Origin: an uncultured Aquimarina sp.
Lineage (GTDB): Bacteria; Bacteroidota; Bacteroidia; Flavobacteriales; Flavobacteriaceae
Assembly: GCF_947495315.1 (NCBI RefSeq)
Contig: NZ_CANLYD010000002.1
Location: forward strand, 434,001-498,000
DNA length: 64,000 nt
Direction of reading: 5' to 3'
Position numbers and translations under genes: made by a program. Below, in pieces: positions 27,916 to 35,830 of this stretch. The first letter of the stretch is position 1, and each line of letters begins with the position of its first letter. The notes beneath the pieces are model-generated. The model saw only the letters and a list, made by a program, of their open reading frames with translations. It did no database searches and was not told the DNA's origin.

Positions 27916-29046
27916 ATGAAATTATTAAAATATCTTATACAAAAGGAATTCATTCAAATATTAAGGGACAAGACCTTGCTACCAATGATGACCGTTTTGC
28001 CGATAATTCAGCTGATTTTACTATCAATTGCAGCTTCTAATGAAGTGAAGAATGTAAGGCTCGCTATTGTGGATAAAGACCAATCGGAAATGTCAAGACA
28101 ATTGTCCAATAAGGTTGTGGCTAATGATAGATTTTCGATTGTAGCGGCACCATTTAACAATAATCAAGCAATGGATTTGATGCAGGCAGATAAAGTGGAT
28201 ATTATTTTGGAGGTTCCACAAAATTTTGAAAAAGAATTTTATCGAGGCGAAGCACCAAAATTACAAATGTTGGTAAACGCCATTAACGGACAACAAGCTA
28301 CAATAGGTTCAGGCTACTTAAGTTCTATTATTGGGTCTTTAAATCAAGAGATTGTGCTTAATGAACCTGTGCTATTCAATTCAAATTCTAATAACAATAG
28401 TAATGCAACCATTATAGTTTCAAATAATACATGGTACAATCCAGAATTAAAATATCCACACTTTATGGCGCCTGGCATTCTTGCAGAGTTAACAGCGCTT
28501 TTAACCATTATTCTTTCGGCTATGAATATCGTAAAAGAACGCGAAGTCGGCACTATAGAGCAAATCAACGTAACACCTATAAAAAAATGGCAACTCATTG
28601 TTGGTAAATTAATTCCGTTTTTATGCATTGGTATGTTTGTTTTAACGGTTGGTCTTACGGTTGCTAAATTGGTATTTGACATTCCTATGCGAGGTAGTTT
28701 GTTACTTATTTATGGCTATGGTTTTGTTAACATTATTTGTGTATTGGGATTGGGATTGCTTATCTCCAATTTTGCCAATACCCAGCAGCAAGCCATATTT
28801 ATTGCTTTCTTTTTTGTAATGATTTTTATTTTAATGTGTGGTCTTTTTACACCTATAGACAGCATGCCTACATGGGCTCAATATTTTACAATCCCAAATC
28901 CACTAGCTCATTTTATTTCTGTAACAAGAAAGGTTTTGCTTAAAGGAAGCGGATTTATGGATGTTAAATTAGAGTTTTTTTACACTTTCATCTTAGCTAT
29001 AATTTTTAATTCACTTGCAATATGGACATACCAAAAGCAAGAATAA
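27916..29046 (+). CDS. ABC-2 type permease (second of two)
   Basis: A 376-residue permease similar in plan to its neighbour: TM helix at about 20-40, a periplasmic domain to about 175, then five TM helices, with VKEREVGTIEQINVTPIKKW as the coupling region. Together the two would form the YbhSR-like membrane core. The end overlaps the phospholipase gene by 25 nt. Confidence 0.9.
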   Translation: MKLLKYLIQKEFIQILRDKTLLPMMTVLPIIQLILLSIAASNEVKNVRLAIVDKDQSEMSRQLSNKVVANDRFSIVAAPFNNNQAMDLMQADKVDIILEVPQNFEKEFYRGEAPKLQMLVNAINGQQATIGSGYLSSIIGSLNQEIVLNEPVLFNSNSNNNSNATIIVSNNTWYNPELKYPHFMAPGILAELTALLTIILSAMNIVKEREVGTIEQINVTPIKKWQLIVGKLIPFLCIGMFVLTVGLTVAKLVFDIPMRGSLLLIYGYGFVNIICVLGLGLLISNFANTQQQAIFIAFFFVMIFILMCGLFTPIDSMPTWAQYFTIPNPLAHFISVTRKVLLKGSGFMDVKLEFFYTFILAIIFNSLAIWTYQKQE

Positions 29047-29855
29047 CTTTTGTGTCAATTTTTCTTATAGCTACGCTCTCCAAAGCACAAGAAAGGATTT
29101 CTACAAAGATTGATAGTACAAATTATAAAGAGATAATCCATTCACTTCCTACATTTACCATATTTGGAGATAATTACATCATTACAGGAACTGCATTAAA
29201 TGAAAAACCAGATTCTGATAATAGTGATGCTAAATTTCAGTTGGGTTTTAAACAAAGGATAACCAATCTTGATCTACCTTGGGATGCATTTTTGTTTTTT
29301 ACATATCGTCAGAAATCATTCTGGAATGTTTATAAGGAGTCCTTTCCATTCAGAGAAAGTAACTACAATCCTGGTTTGGGATTTGCAAAATTATTTTTTA
29401 AAAATAATGAAATATCCAGCGGATTATGGTTTCAATTTGAGCATGAATCTAATGGAAGAGATAGAGAAAACTCAAGAAGTTGGAATTATTTTTCACTCCT
29501 TTATATAAAACCATATTTGAATCAATGGCAATTCAGAATTAAAGGGTGGGCGCCAATAGGAAGTATTAGAGATAATCCTGATTTATTAGAGTATCGTGGA
29601 TATTTTGAAGGAGGAATATCTTATAGACCCTGGAAATCTTTAATTTTTGAAGGAGATTTTAGAAAGAGTTTTAGTTCGGATTGGAGAGGAAGCCTGAAAC
29701 TAGGAGTTAGTTATAAAATATCCAAAAATAGCAATCAATTTATCTACTTACAATACTATCTGGGCTATGCAGAAGACCTAATAAATTATACAGAAAGTGT
29801 GAGTAGATTAAGAATAGGAATAACTTTTAAGGATCTGTCTTTCAAATTTAAATGA
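29022..29855 (+). CDS. pldA: outer-membrane phospholipase A
   Basis: A 277-residue protein with a signal peptide (to SKAQ) and a 12-strand-type barrel. The catalytic region FEHESNGRDRENSRSWNYF aligns with OMPLA: His141, Ser143 and Asn155, compared with His142, Ser144 and Asn156 of E. coli PldA. It would hydrolyse phospholipids that reach the outer leaflet, helping membrane asymmetry. The start lies inside the end of the permease gene, so it is probably co-transcribed with the exporter, an unusual pairing. Confidence 0.88.
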   Translation: MDIPKARITFVSIFLIATLSKAQERISTKIDSTNYKEIIHSLPTFTIFGDNYIITGTALNEKPDSDNSDAKFQLGFKQRITNLDLPWDAFLFFTYRQKSFWNVYKESFPFRESNYNPGLGFAKLFFKNNEISSGLWFQFEHESNGRDRENSRSWNYFSLLYIKPYLNQWQFRIKGWAPIGSIRDNPDLLEYRGYFEGGISYRPWKSLIFEGDFRKSFSSDWRGSLKLGVSYKISKNSNQFIYLQYYLGYAEDLINYTESVSRLRIGITFKDLSFKFK

Positions 29856-29924
29856 TTTAAAAGATTCTATAAACTGTTTAACAGACTTCTGTAATCCTAT
29901 CCTTGCTTTCTCGACCTATGTGAT

Positions 29925-31139
29925 ATGTCTAAGCAAGTTTTTAATAAAACAAACATATTCATAGCGTTACAATACTTATTTGCAAGAAAAAAGCAAAGCT
30001 TTTTAGCGGCAATAGGGGTTTTACTAGGTGTGACTACTTTTATTGTCATGATCAATTTTATGACAGGAGTGAATGACTTTCTGGATGATGCAGTCTTTAA
30101 CGGAAGTCCAGATATAATAGTTAGTGCAAAGTCTAAAAAACAATCTACCACAACTTCCAATATACTATTCAATTATATAGAAAATAGTAACAAAATTGAT
30201 GATGTCCTGAAAGTAGATGATAATGTTCAATCCTTTGCCTACCAAATCATTTCGCCAGCAATTTTAATTAGCGACTCTAAACAGTTTCCTGGTAGTATTA
30301 ATGGTGTTTTTCCTACTCAAGAAAGTAAGATGGTTGATTTAGAAAGGCGATTAATAAAAGGAGAAGGCTTTCAGAGCTTGTTAAAAGAAAATTCGATTCT
30401 GTTAGGAGTTAGTCTGGCCAAACGATTACAAGTTTCTGCTGGAGATCAGATAAAAATGATACTTCCTAATGGAAAGAATACGACACTAAAAGTTACGGGC
30501 ATATTTAGTTTCGGAATAACCACTATTGATAATGTAAGAACGTATGTTTCTGCAAGCACGTTACAGAATTTGTTAGATCAAAAAAATAGTATTACGAATA
30601 TTCACGTAAAACTAAAAGATAGAGATGATATTCGTTTAAAAAGCTATTTAACTGATAATATTGATGGAATTGCGACAGAAGATTGGAAAGATAGTAACAA
30701 GACGATTGTGATAGGGAATAAGGTTCGTGATATTCTTACCTGGTCTGTTTCTTTTGCATTACTTTTAGTAGCAGGATTTGGAATTTATAATATTCTTAAT
30801 ATTACAGTGATCCAAAAGAGAAAAGATATTGCAGTACTAAAAACCATTGGATACTCTAGTAATGATATTATTTTCATTTTTCTGGTTCAATCCATAATTA
30901 TTGGTGTGTTAGGCGCAGTTTTCGGAAGTTTTTTTGGATATCTAATTAGTTATTTAATTTCTACCACACCATTGGATACTTCAGATTTTATTATTGTGGA
31001 TACTTATCCGATTAATTTTAAGATGTCATATTATGTGTTAGGATTTTTCTTTGGAGTATTGACGACCATTTTTGCAGGATATTTTCCTTCCAGAAAAGCA
31101 AGTAAAGTAGATCCTGTAACTATTATTAGAGGAATATGA
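29925..31139 (+). CDS. FtsX/MacB-type ABC permease
   Basis: A 404-residue permease: one N-terminal TM helix (about 25-45), a MacB-like periplasmic core domain (about 50-260), and three C-terminal TM helices (about 270-395), with the FtsX motif NITVIQKRKDIAVLKTIGYS. It forms a transporter with the overlapping LolD-like ATPase. Single-permease systems of this type extract lipoproteins or move peptides; no substrate can be read. The RiPP locus begins about 1.3 kb downstream. Confidence 0.88.
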   Translation: MSKQVFNKTNIFIALQYLFARKKQSFLAAIGVLLGVTTFIVMINFMTGVNDFLDDAVFNGSPDIIVSAKSKKQSTTTSNILFNYIENSNKIDDVLKVDDNVQSFAYQIISPAILISDSKQFPGSINGVFPTQESKMVDLERRLIKGEGFQSLLKENSILLGVSLAKRLQVSAGDQIKMILPNGKNTTLKVTGIFSFGITTIDNVRTYVSASTLQNLLDQKNSITNIHVKLKDRDDIRLKSYLTDNIDGIATEDWKDSNKTIVIGNKVRDILTWSVSFALLLVAGFGIYNILNITVIQKRKDIAVLKTIGYSSNDIIFIFLVQSIIIGVLGAVFGSFFGYLISYLISTTPLDTSDFIIVDTYPINFKMSYYVLGFFFGVLTTIFAGYFPSRKASKVDPVTIIRGI

Positions 31140-31804
31140 TTTTAGAGGCACAACATGTAGATAAATATTTTTTTGAACCTGAAAAACATAAGGTGTTAAG
31201 AGATATTTCTTTGTCAATTTCTGAAGGGGAACTGGTTTCCATATATGGAGAATCCGGAAGCGGAAAGTCGACCTTATTGTATATTCTTTCAACCTTAGAT
31301 ACCGATTTCGAAGGAAACTTGAGCATACATGATCAGAACATTAAAAACTTAACATCTTCGGCTCTTACCTATTTTAGAAATAAACACATTGGATTTGTAT
31401 ATCAATTTCACTATTTGCTACCGGAATTTAATGTGTTACAAAATGTAATGCTTCCGGCTATGAAATTATCTCAAAAAAGCAATAAGGAAATTAAAAATGA
31501 CGCTATGTCTTTGTTAGATGAAGTAGGGATGAAAGATTTTGCAAAGCGACCTTCGTATCAGCTTTCTGGTGGCCAACAACAGCGAGTAGCGATCGCTAGA
31601 GCATTGATTAATAACCCTTCTTTAATTGTCGCTGATGAACCTACCGGAAATCTAGATCAAAAAAACTCAGAGCTAATATTCGAATTATTAAAAAAAATTA
31701 CCGAATCTAGAAATAAAACAGTGGTCATCGCAACTCATAATCCTAAAATTTATCATAATTCTCACCGTAGTATTGAAATGATTGATGGTTCTATACGACT
31801 ATAA
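31136..31804 (+). CDS. LolD/MacB-type ABC ATPase
   Basis: A 222-residue ATPase: Walker [16 protein letters not shown], signature [15 protein letters not shown], Walker [13 protein letters not shown], and the switch His in THNP. It is of the LolD/MacB/FtsE class and overlaps the FtsX permease by 4 nt (ATGA). The two genes make a complete ABC exporter or extractor. Confidence 0.92.
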   Translation: MILEAQHVDKYFFEPEKHKVLRDISLSISEGELVSIYGESGSGKSTLLYILSTLDTDFEGNLSIHDQNIKNLTSSALTYFRNKHIGFVYQFHYLLPEFNVLQNVMLPAMKLSQKSNKEIKNDAMSLLDEVGMKDFAKRPSYQLSGGQQQRVAIARALINNPSLIVADEPTGNLDQKNSELIFELLKKITESRNKTVVIATHNPKIYHNSHRSIEMIDGSIRL

Positions 31805-31831
31805 TCGAGTAAAAACTTAAAAATCAATAAA

Positions 31832-32218
31832 ATGGAAACTTCTTTAGACAAAAGTATTATTATATTCGATGGTGAGTGTAATCTATGTAATGGCGTTGTG
31901 GGTTGGTTAATGCAGTTTGCTCCAGAAGATCTTTTTCATTTTATTCCTTTTCAATCTCCTCAAGGTCAGAAACTACTAAAAGAACATGGATATCCTACGC
32001 AACGATTAGATACCGTAATTCTTATTGACGAAAATGGATCACATACCCATTCGGATGGTTTCTTGAAAATAGTATCTAAAATTCCAAAATGGAAACGTGT
32101 AGCAGCCTTGTTGGCATTTGTTCCGAGAATGATTCGGGATGGGATCTATAGATTAGCTTCTCGTAATCGAGTAAAATGGTTTGGTCAATCACAGAGTTGT
32201 ACTATTAATTTTAGATAA
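31832..32218 (+). CDS. DCC-family thiol-disulfide oxidoreductase-like protein
   Basis: A 128-residue protein of the DCC (DUF393) family: IIIFDGECNLCNGVVGW, where the CxxC is Cys16 and Cys19, and a C-terminal GQSQSCTINFR. The family is named for the DxxCxxC motif and is predicted to have a thioredoxin-like fold. It has no signal peptide. It follows the ABC ATPase by 27 nt and is the last gene before the RiPP locus; any link to Cys-containing peptides is speculative. Confidence 0.82.
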   Translation: METSLDKSIIIFDGECNLCNGVVGWLMQFAPEDLFHFIPFQSPQGQKLLKEHGYPTQRLDTVILIDENGSHTHSDGFLKIVSKIPKWKRVAALLAFVPRMIRDGIYRLASRNRVKWFGQSQSCTINFR

Positions 32219-32426
32219 GCTTCCAGTCAAAAATAAATATACTTCCTTTTTAGTTTTAATTATAAAGAGTGATTGAATCGCCTTCATTAAGTCTTGTTTA
32301 TTGATAATCATTAAGAAGTTATATAATATGTTTTTCAATAGCATCAAATTTATAAAACTGATGATCCTTTATTTTTAATACTTAGTTGTGCTCCTTAGTT
32401 TAGACCTCGTTATCCATAGGATATCT

Positions 32427-32468
32427 GGCGGAAACCGAAAAGCCTTATCTAGAGTAGGTGTTTTAAAA
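32427..32468 (+). promoter_or_regulatory. conserved pre-precursor element, copy 1
   Basis: GGAAACCGAAAAGCCTT begins at 32430, then AGAGTAGGT at 32451 and TTTTAAAA. The ATG of precursor 1 follows 48 nt after GGAAACC. GCCT and AGGT can pair as a short stem, with flanking AAAA and TTTT. Function unknown; see findings. Confidence 0.7.
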
Positions 32469-32477
32469 AATAGTATC

Positions 32478-32645
32478 ATGAAAAAATCATTAAAAAATTT
32501 AGAGCTAAAAAAACAAACGATCAGTAGTTTAAATCTTAATAAGGTTCGTGGAGGTGTAGTCAATTCTATGTTTTGCTTGACTATGGTATCTTGCGATACA
32601 AATAGAGATTGTGAACTCGCAACAATTAAAAACAAAATGTATTAG
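32478..32645 (+). CDS. class I lanthipeptide-type precursor 1 (leader family A)
   Basis: A 55-residue peptide. The longer frame from 32388 is rejected because it would translate the conserved element. The leader (residues 1-26) has the pattern LELKKQTISSLNLNKVRGG, typical of Bacteroidota class I lanthipeptide precursors. The 29-residue core has three Cys (FC, SC, DC) and five Ser/Thr, so up to three thioether rings are possible. The leader DNA is almost identical to that of precursor 4. It stands alone between the DCC gene and the first TPR-AraC regulator, about 5.8 kb upstream of LanC. Confidence 0.85.
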   Translation: MKKSLKNLELKKQTISSLNLNKVRGGVVNSMFCLTMVSCDTNRDCELATIKNKMY

Positions 32646-32836
32646 TATCTGTAATAGAGCGTTATAGCCGTCTTTAAACCCTGATCAGACTAAAAATGTC
32701 CAATGACAATAATATTTTGGGACTAAATGCTGGATGGTATGTAATTATGATTATAGTAACTTAATTTTATTTACGCGATTCATTCACTTAAGCGGTTTTT
32801 AATTTTGACTAAAAAAAGCAGAATAAAAAGAATCAT

Positions 32837-32844
32837 TACTTTTG
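32837..32844 (+). promoter_or_regulatory. -7 box candidate (TACTTTTG) of first TPR-AraC gene
   Basis: TACTTTTG fits the Bacteroidota -7 consensus TAnnTTTG and lies 25 nt before the ATG at 32869, the same spacing as in the paralogue. No TTG is found at the expected -33 distance, so this is weaker than the box at 35799. Confidence 0.4.
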
Positions 32845-32868
32845 GTTCTATACTTCATACTAGATCAA

Positions 32869-34593
32869 ATGATTTTTCCAAAAAAACGGATATCGTTCTT
32901 CATTCTATTTATTATTACTTTAATATCCTTTACCATTCATGCGCAGGATACCAACTTCATCATTCCCGATAGCCTAAAAACTAAAACTCCTGAACAACTG
33001 GTGAATTTAATTAGATCTTCCGAGGCTGATTTTATAGAAGTTTATGAAGAAATATTGGAGAGTTTTCATAAGAACGATTCAGTCTCAGCCAAGTTTTATC
33101 TTCGATTGGGGTTTCATTTTTATAGAAAAGAAGATTTTAAAAGGAGTATCAAATATGCGAATAGGGTACATAAAATAGGAAATAAACTAAATGATAAAAA
33201 CCTGTTATTTTGGAGTTATATACTAAATGGCGCTACATTTCTTAGAGAAGGAAAACATCAGAATTCATTTAACAATTATTACGAAGCAGTAAGCATTGCA
33301 AAAAAAGAAGAAAAACCTGAAAATATAATTATTGCAAATTCAGGCCTTGTATTAGTATTACATAAAATGAATAGGTTGGATAAAGCTTTGGAAATTTCTA
33401 AAGAAATGTTACAAGGTATTAATAAAACCTCATTTAAAAACGGCAGAGATCATGTGAGAATACTTACTAATATTAATGAAGTATACTTAGACAAGGAGCA
33501 ATACGACTCTGTGCTATATTATGCAGATAAAGGGATTGATATAAGTAAATCTATTGATTTTAAAGAAGGTCTTGTGGATTTATATATTAAAAAAGGAATT
33601 GTCTACTATTACAAAAAAGATTTTGATCAGGCTTTTGATAATTTATATAAAGCCAAAGATATTTTGGATAATTATGACATTGGTAATAAGTTTTTCCCAA
33701 CTGTAAAAGTAAATTATTATATGGCTGGTTGTTATTATGAGGAGCAAAACTATGACCAGGCAATTTCGTATTTATGCAACACCATGGATTTTATTAAAGA
33801 AGAGGATGTAAGTAAACTACCAGTAATCCAATCACATTTGTTATTAGCCAATTGTTATTTTAAAAAGAAAGATTTTGTACAAGGACATTATTGGGAGCGT
33901 ATTTATATAAACTTAAATGAGAATTATCAGGAAGAAAAAGATAAAACCGTAGATACAATTTATGAGAAAGAAACTGAAAAGTATGAGAAAGAAATAGCAA
34001 AACTAAAAAGTAAAGAAAACATCTCAAGTTATCTATTGATTGGTTCTATTACCATTTCTTTAACTTTATTACTAATAGGGTTTACATATTATAAAAAACA
34101 ACAGTCGAATAAGCTAATGTTCTCAGAATTGGTTGACAAAATCAATCTTTTGGAGGTAGAAAAAAGTGAAAAAGACTCAAAAAATAATAGCGCAACAATT
34201 GTAATTGATGATGATAAAGTTACAGCCATATTAAAAGGTTTGGATAAGTTGGAAGATCAAGAATATTTTTTAAAAACGGAATGTAACCTAAGGACAATCG
34301 CCAAAAAGGTAAAAACGAATACGACCTATCTTACCAAGATTATTCACGCACATAAAGGAAAGAACTTTAATGAGTATATCACAGATTTAAGAATTGAGTA
34401 CGCATTGCAACGATTAAAGAATGATAAAATATTCAGAGCCTTTTCTGTAAAATCTATTGCTGCAGAAGTAGGGTATAAAAGTGATGATGCATTTGCGAAA
34501 CGTTTTAAAGCAAAAACAGGTTTAAACCCGTCGTATTATATTAAGAATATAGAAAAACTACAACAAGAGAATAGTATTACGAAAAGCGTATAA
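32869..34593 (+). CDS. membrane-tethered TPR-AraC transcriptional regulator (first copy)
   Basis: A 574-residue one-component regulator from the ATG at 32869; a TTG at 32842 is possible but less likely because the paralogue also starts MIF. Order: signal/anchor (to about 25, ending IHAQ), periplasmic TPR repeats (about 60-340), a coiled segment, TM helix (about 386-407), linker, and an AraC-type double HTH at the C-terminus (about 460-560, with LRTIAKKVKTNTTYLTKIIH and VGYKSDDAFAKRFKAKTGLN). Known architecture in Bacteroidota: the TPR domain senses and the HTH acts in the cytoplasm. It lies among precursor genes, so it probably controls them. Confidence 0.88.
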   Translation: MIFPKKRISFFILFIITLISFTIHAQDTNFIIPDSLKTKTPEQLVNLIRSSEADFIEVYEEILESFHKNDSVSAKFYLRLGFHFYRKEDFKRSIKYANRVHKIGNKLNDKNLLFWSYILNGATFLREGKHQNSFNNYYEAVSIAKKEEKPENIIIANSGLVLVLHKMNRLDKALEISKEMLQGINKTSFKNGRDHVRILTNINEVYLDKEQYDSVLYYADKGIDISKSIDFKEGLVDLYIKKGIVYYYKKDFDQAFDNLYKAKDILDNYDIGNKFFPTVKVNYYMAGCYYEEQNYDQAISYLCNTMDFIKEEDVSKLPVIQSHLLLANCYFKKKDFVQGHYWERIYINLNENYQEEKDKTVDTIYEKETEKYEKEIAKLKSKENISSYLLIGSITISLTLLLIGFTYYKKQQSNKLMFSELVDKINLLEVEKSEKDSKNNSATIVIDDDKVTAILKGLDKLEDQEYFLKTECNLRTIAKKVKTNTTYLTKIIHAHKGKNFNEYITDLRIEYALQRLKNDKIFRAFSVKSIAAEVGYKSDDAFAKRFKAKTGLNPSYYIKNIEKLQQENSITKSV

Positions 34594-34737
34594 AAGCATT
34601 CCCGTTTTTATCTAATATAGGGTGTTAGTATTGTGATTAGTCTTTCAGATAAAATATATTTCAATAAAGAATATAGGTATGGAGGATTCTGAAAATCCAT
34701 CAAAAGAGTAAGAAACACTAACTAAATCACCTTGTTT

Positions 34738-34881
34738 ATGAAACAACAACAAAAAAACAAAATCAGTCTAAAAAAGCTTACGATTGCTAGGATTAATATA
34801 GATGCGATGCACCAAATTAAAGGAGGTAGTAGCCTTCCTACTTTTGAAACATTTCCAGATAAATGTAATATAGAACCTTGA
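34738..34881 (+). CDS. class I lanthipeptide-type precursor 2 (leader family B)
   Basis: A 47-residue peptide. The leader (1-30) contains LKKLTIARINIDAM and ends QIKGG; it is shared with precursor 6. The 17-residue core has two Ser, two Thr and only one Cys (CNIEP end), so at most one thioether ring is possible. The conserved element is absent upstream. Two strong hairpin terminators follow directly, so it forms its own transcript unit. Confidence 0.8.
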   Translation: MKQQQKNKISLKKLTIARINIDAMHQIKGGSSLPTFETFPDKCNIEP

Positions 34882-34903
34882 TTAATACTAATAAAATTGT
34901 TTG

Positions 34904-34932
34904 AAAAACCCTGCAAAATATGCAGGGTTTTT
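34904..34932 (+). terminator. rho-independent terminator after precursor 2
   Basis: A 12-bp stem, AAAAACCCTGCA with TGCAGGGTTTTT, five-base loop and T tail. The first of two adjacent hairpins. Confidence 0.85.
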
Positions 34933-34933
34933 T

Positions 34934-34963
34934 ATAACCCTGTTTTATCCAAAACAGGGTTAT
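34934..34963 (+). terminator. second hairpin after precursor 2
   Basis: A 13-bp perfect stem, ATAACCCTGTTTT with AAAACAGGGTTAT and a 4-nt loop. It shares the ACCCTG/CAGGGT core with the preceding terminator and reinforces it. Confidence 0.75.
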
Positions 34964-35038
34964 TTTGTTTTTAATCTTCTTTTTTTCAATCTAGTTTAGC
35001 CTCATAATCAAAGTAATGTCGACACTTGATTTTGATAA

Positions 35039-35078
35039 GGGGAAACCGAAAACCTTAAGACAGAGTAGGTACTTAAAA
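35039..35078 (+). promoter_or_regulatory. conserved pre-precursor element, copy 2
   Basis: GGAAACCGAAAACCTTAA at 35041, AGAGTAGGT at 35062 and ACTTAAAA. The ATG of precursor 3 is 47 nt after GGAAACC. ACCT/AGGT can pair. Confidence 0.7.
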
Positions 35079-35087
35079 CATATAATT

Positions 35088-35243
35088 ATGCTTAATAACA
35101 TTTTAAATTTAGAAGGAGTTAAAAAGTTAAATAACAAAGAACAGCAATCTATTAAGGCAGGTGTGGATTATCTTGGTGGAGCATGTTTGGTGCTTTGTGA
35201 TGGGAACTGTTTAGGTGGATATTGTTATCAAAATTTGCATTAA
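35088..35243 (+). CDS. Cys-rich precursor-like peptide 3 (leader family C, no Ser/Thr core)
   Basis: A 51-residue peptide using the ATG at 35088; a start at 35016 would read through the conserved element. The leader (1-25) has MLNNILNLEGVKKL and ends QQSIKAG, shared in pattern with peptide 5. The 26-residue tail has four Cys and no Ser or Thr, so LanB has nothing to dehydrate. A second GG (DYLGGAC) gives another possible cleavage site. The pattern suits a disulfide-linked peptide or other modification. Confidence 0.72.
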   Translation: MLNNILNLEGVKKLNNKEQQSIKAGVDYLGGACLVLCDGNCLGGYCYQNLH

Positions 35244-35319
35244 TCCTCTTACTCTTTAAGGTCAAGAAGATCTTTAGGATTTTTATTTTTAATAGTATAC
35301 TTAAAACACACAATAAATC

Positions 35320-35478
35320 ATGAAAAAATCATTAAAAAATTTAGAATTAAAAAAACAAACGATTAGTAGTTTACAACTTGATAAAGTAAAAGGAGGTGTG
35401 GGCTTACAAACATATTATTTATGTGGGAATACTGCCAGAACAGGAACAAATGGAGTTCCAGTTTGTATGGAACATTAA
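35320..35478 (+). CDS. class I lanthipeptide-type precursor 4 (leader family A)
   Basis: A 52-residue peptide. The leader (LELKKQTISSLQLDKVKGG at its end) is nearly identical in DNA to precursor 1 over the first ~50 nt. The 26-residue core has two Cys and four Thr and no Ser (TYYLCGNTARTGTNGVPVC), enough for two rings. Upstream only a remnant of the conserved element is seen (TACTTAAAAC at 35298-35307), so it may depend on the transcript of peptide 3, whose stop is 76 nt away. Confidence 0.83.
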   Translation: MKKSLKNLELKKQTISSLQLDKVKGGVGLQTYYLCGNTARTGTNGVPVCMEH

Positions 35479-35500
35479 TATTATGAATTATATAAAAAAA

Positions 35501-35538
35501 GGGAAACCGAAAGCCTTTCAATAGAGTAGGTGCTTAAA
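35501..35538 (+). promoter_or_regulatory. conserved pre-precursor element, copy 3
   Basis: GGGAAACCGAAAGCCTTT at 35501, AGAGTAGGT at 35523 and GCTTAAAA. It lies 23 nt after the stop of precursor 4 and 47 nt before the ATG of peptide 5. GCCT/AGGT can pair. Confidence 0.7.
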
Positions 35539-35548
35539 ACGTATAATT

Positions 35549-35686
35549 ATGCTAGATAAAATTTTAGAGATGAAAAATGTCTCAATCATAGAAAAGAAAC
35601 AGCAACAATCTGTAAAAGGCGGAAACGATTATCTAAACTGCGTAATGTTAGGACGTCTTGATTGTCACCCTATACATATGCATTAA
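35549..35686 (+). CDS. Cys-containing precursor-like peptide 5 (leader family C, no Ser/Thr core)
   Basis: A 45-residue peptide. The leader (1-25) has MLDKILEMKNV and ends QQQSVKGG, like peptide 3. The 20-residue tail holds two Cys and no Ser or Thr, with three His near the end (DCHPIHMH). NDYL after the GG matches VDYL in peptide 3, so the two belong to one family. Without Ser or Thr it cannot become a lanthipeptide. A terminator follows 27 nt later. Confidence 0.72.
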   Translation: MLDKILEMKNVSIIEKKQQQSVKGGNDYLNCVMLGRLDCHPIHMH

Positions 35687-35712
35687 TCCCATAATACGTC
35701 TTGTATTTTTAG

Positions 35713-35741
35713 AAAGATTCTTCAATAGGTGGAGAATCTTT
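35713..35741 (+). terminator. terminator after peptide 5
   Basis: A 9-bp stem, AAAGATTCT with AGAATCTTT, followed by TCTTTTTT. Confidence 0.75.
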
Positions 35742-35778
35742 TCTTTTTTAGTTGTGTGTGCTTGTGGAATTTAATTGC

Positions 35779-35806
35779 TTGATACATAATCTAATCGTTA
35801 CATTTG
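35779..35806 (+). promoter_or_regulatory. Bacteroidota-type promoter of second TPR-AraC gene
   Basis: TTG at 35779-35781, 17-nt spacer and TACATTTG at 35799-35806 match the Flavobacterium consensus TTG-N17-23-TAnnTTTG. The start codon ATG is at 35831, which also argues against the TTG start at 35804. Confidence 0.6.
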
Positions 35807-35830
35807 GATAATCACACAATATTTATCCAA

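Noticed and set aside
32696..32764. 22-codon frame (MSNDNNILGLNAGW...) between precursor 1 and the first regulator
   Set aside because: No leader or Cys, no conserved element and no homologous copy in the locus; most likely chance.
34722..34916. 64-residue frame on the minus strand opposite precursor 2
   Set aside because: It is the antisense of a better-supported precursor gene, has no leader or family features, and starts within the terminator hairpin.
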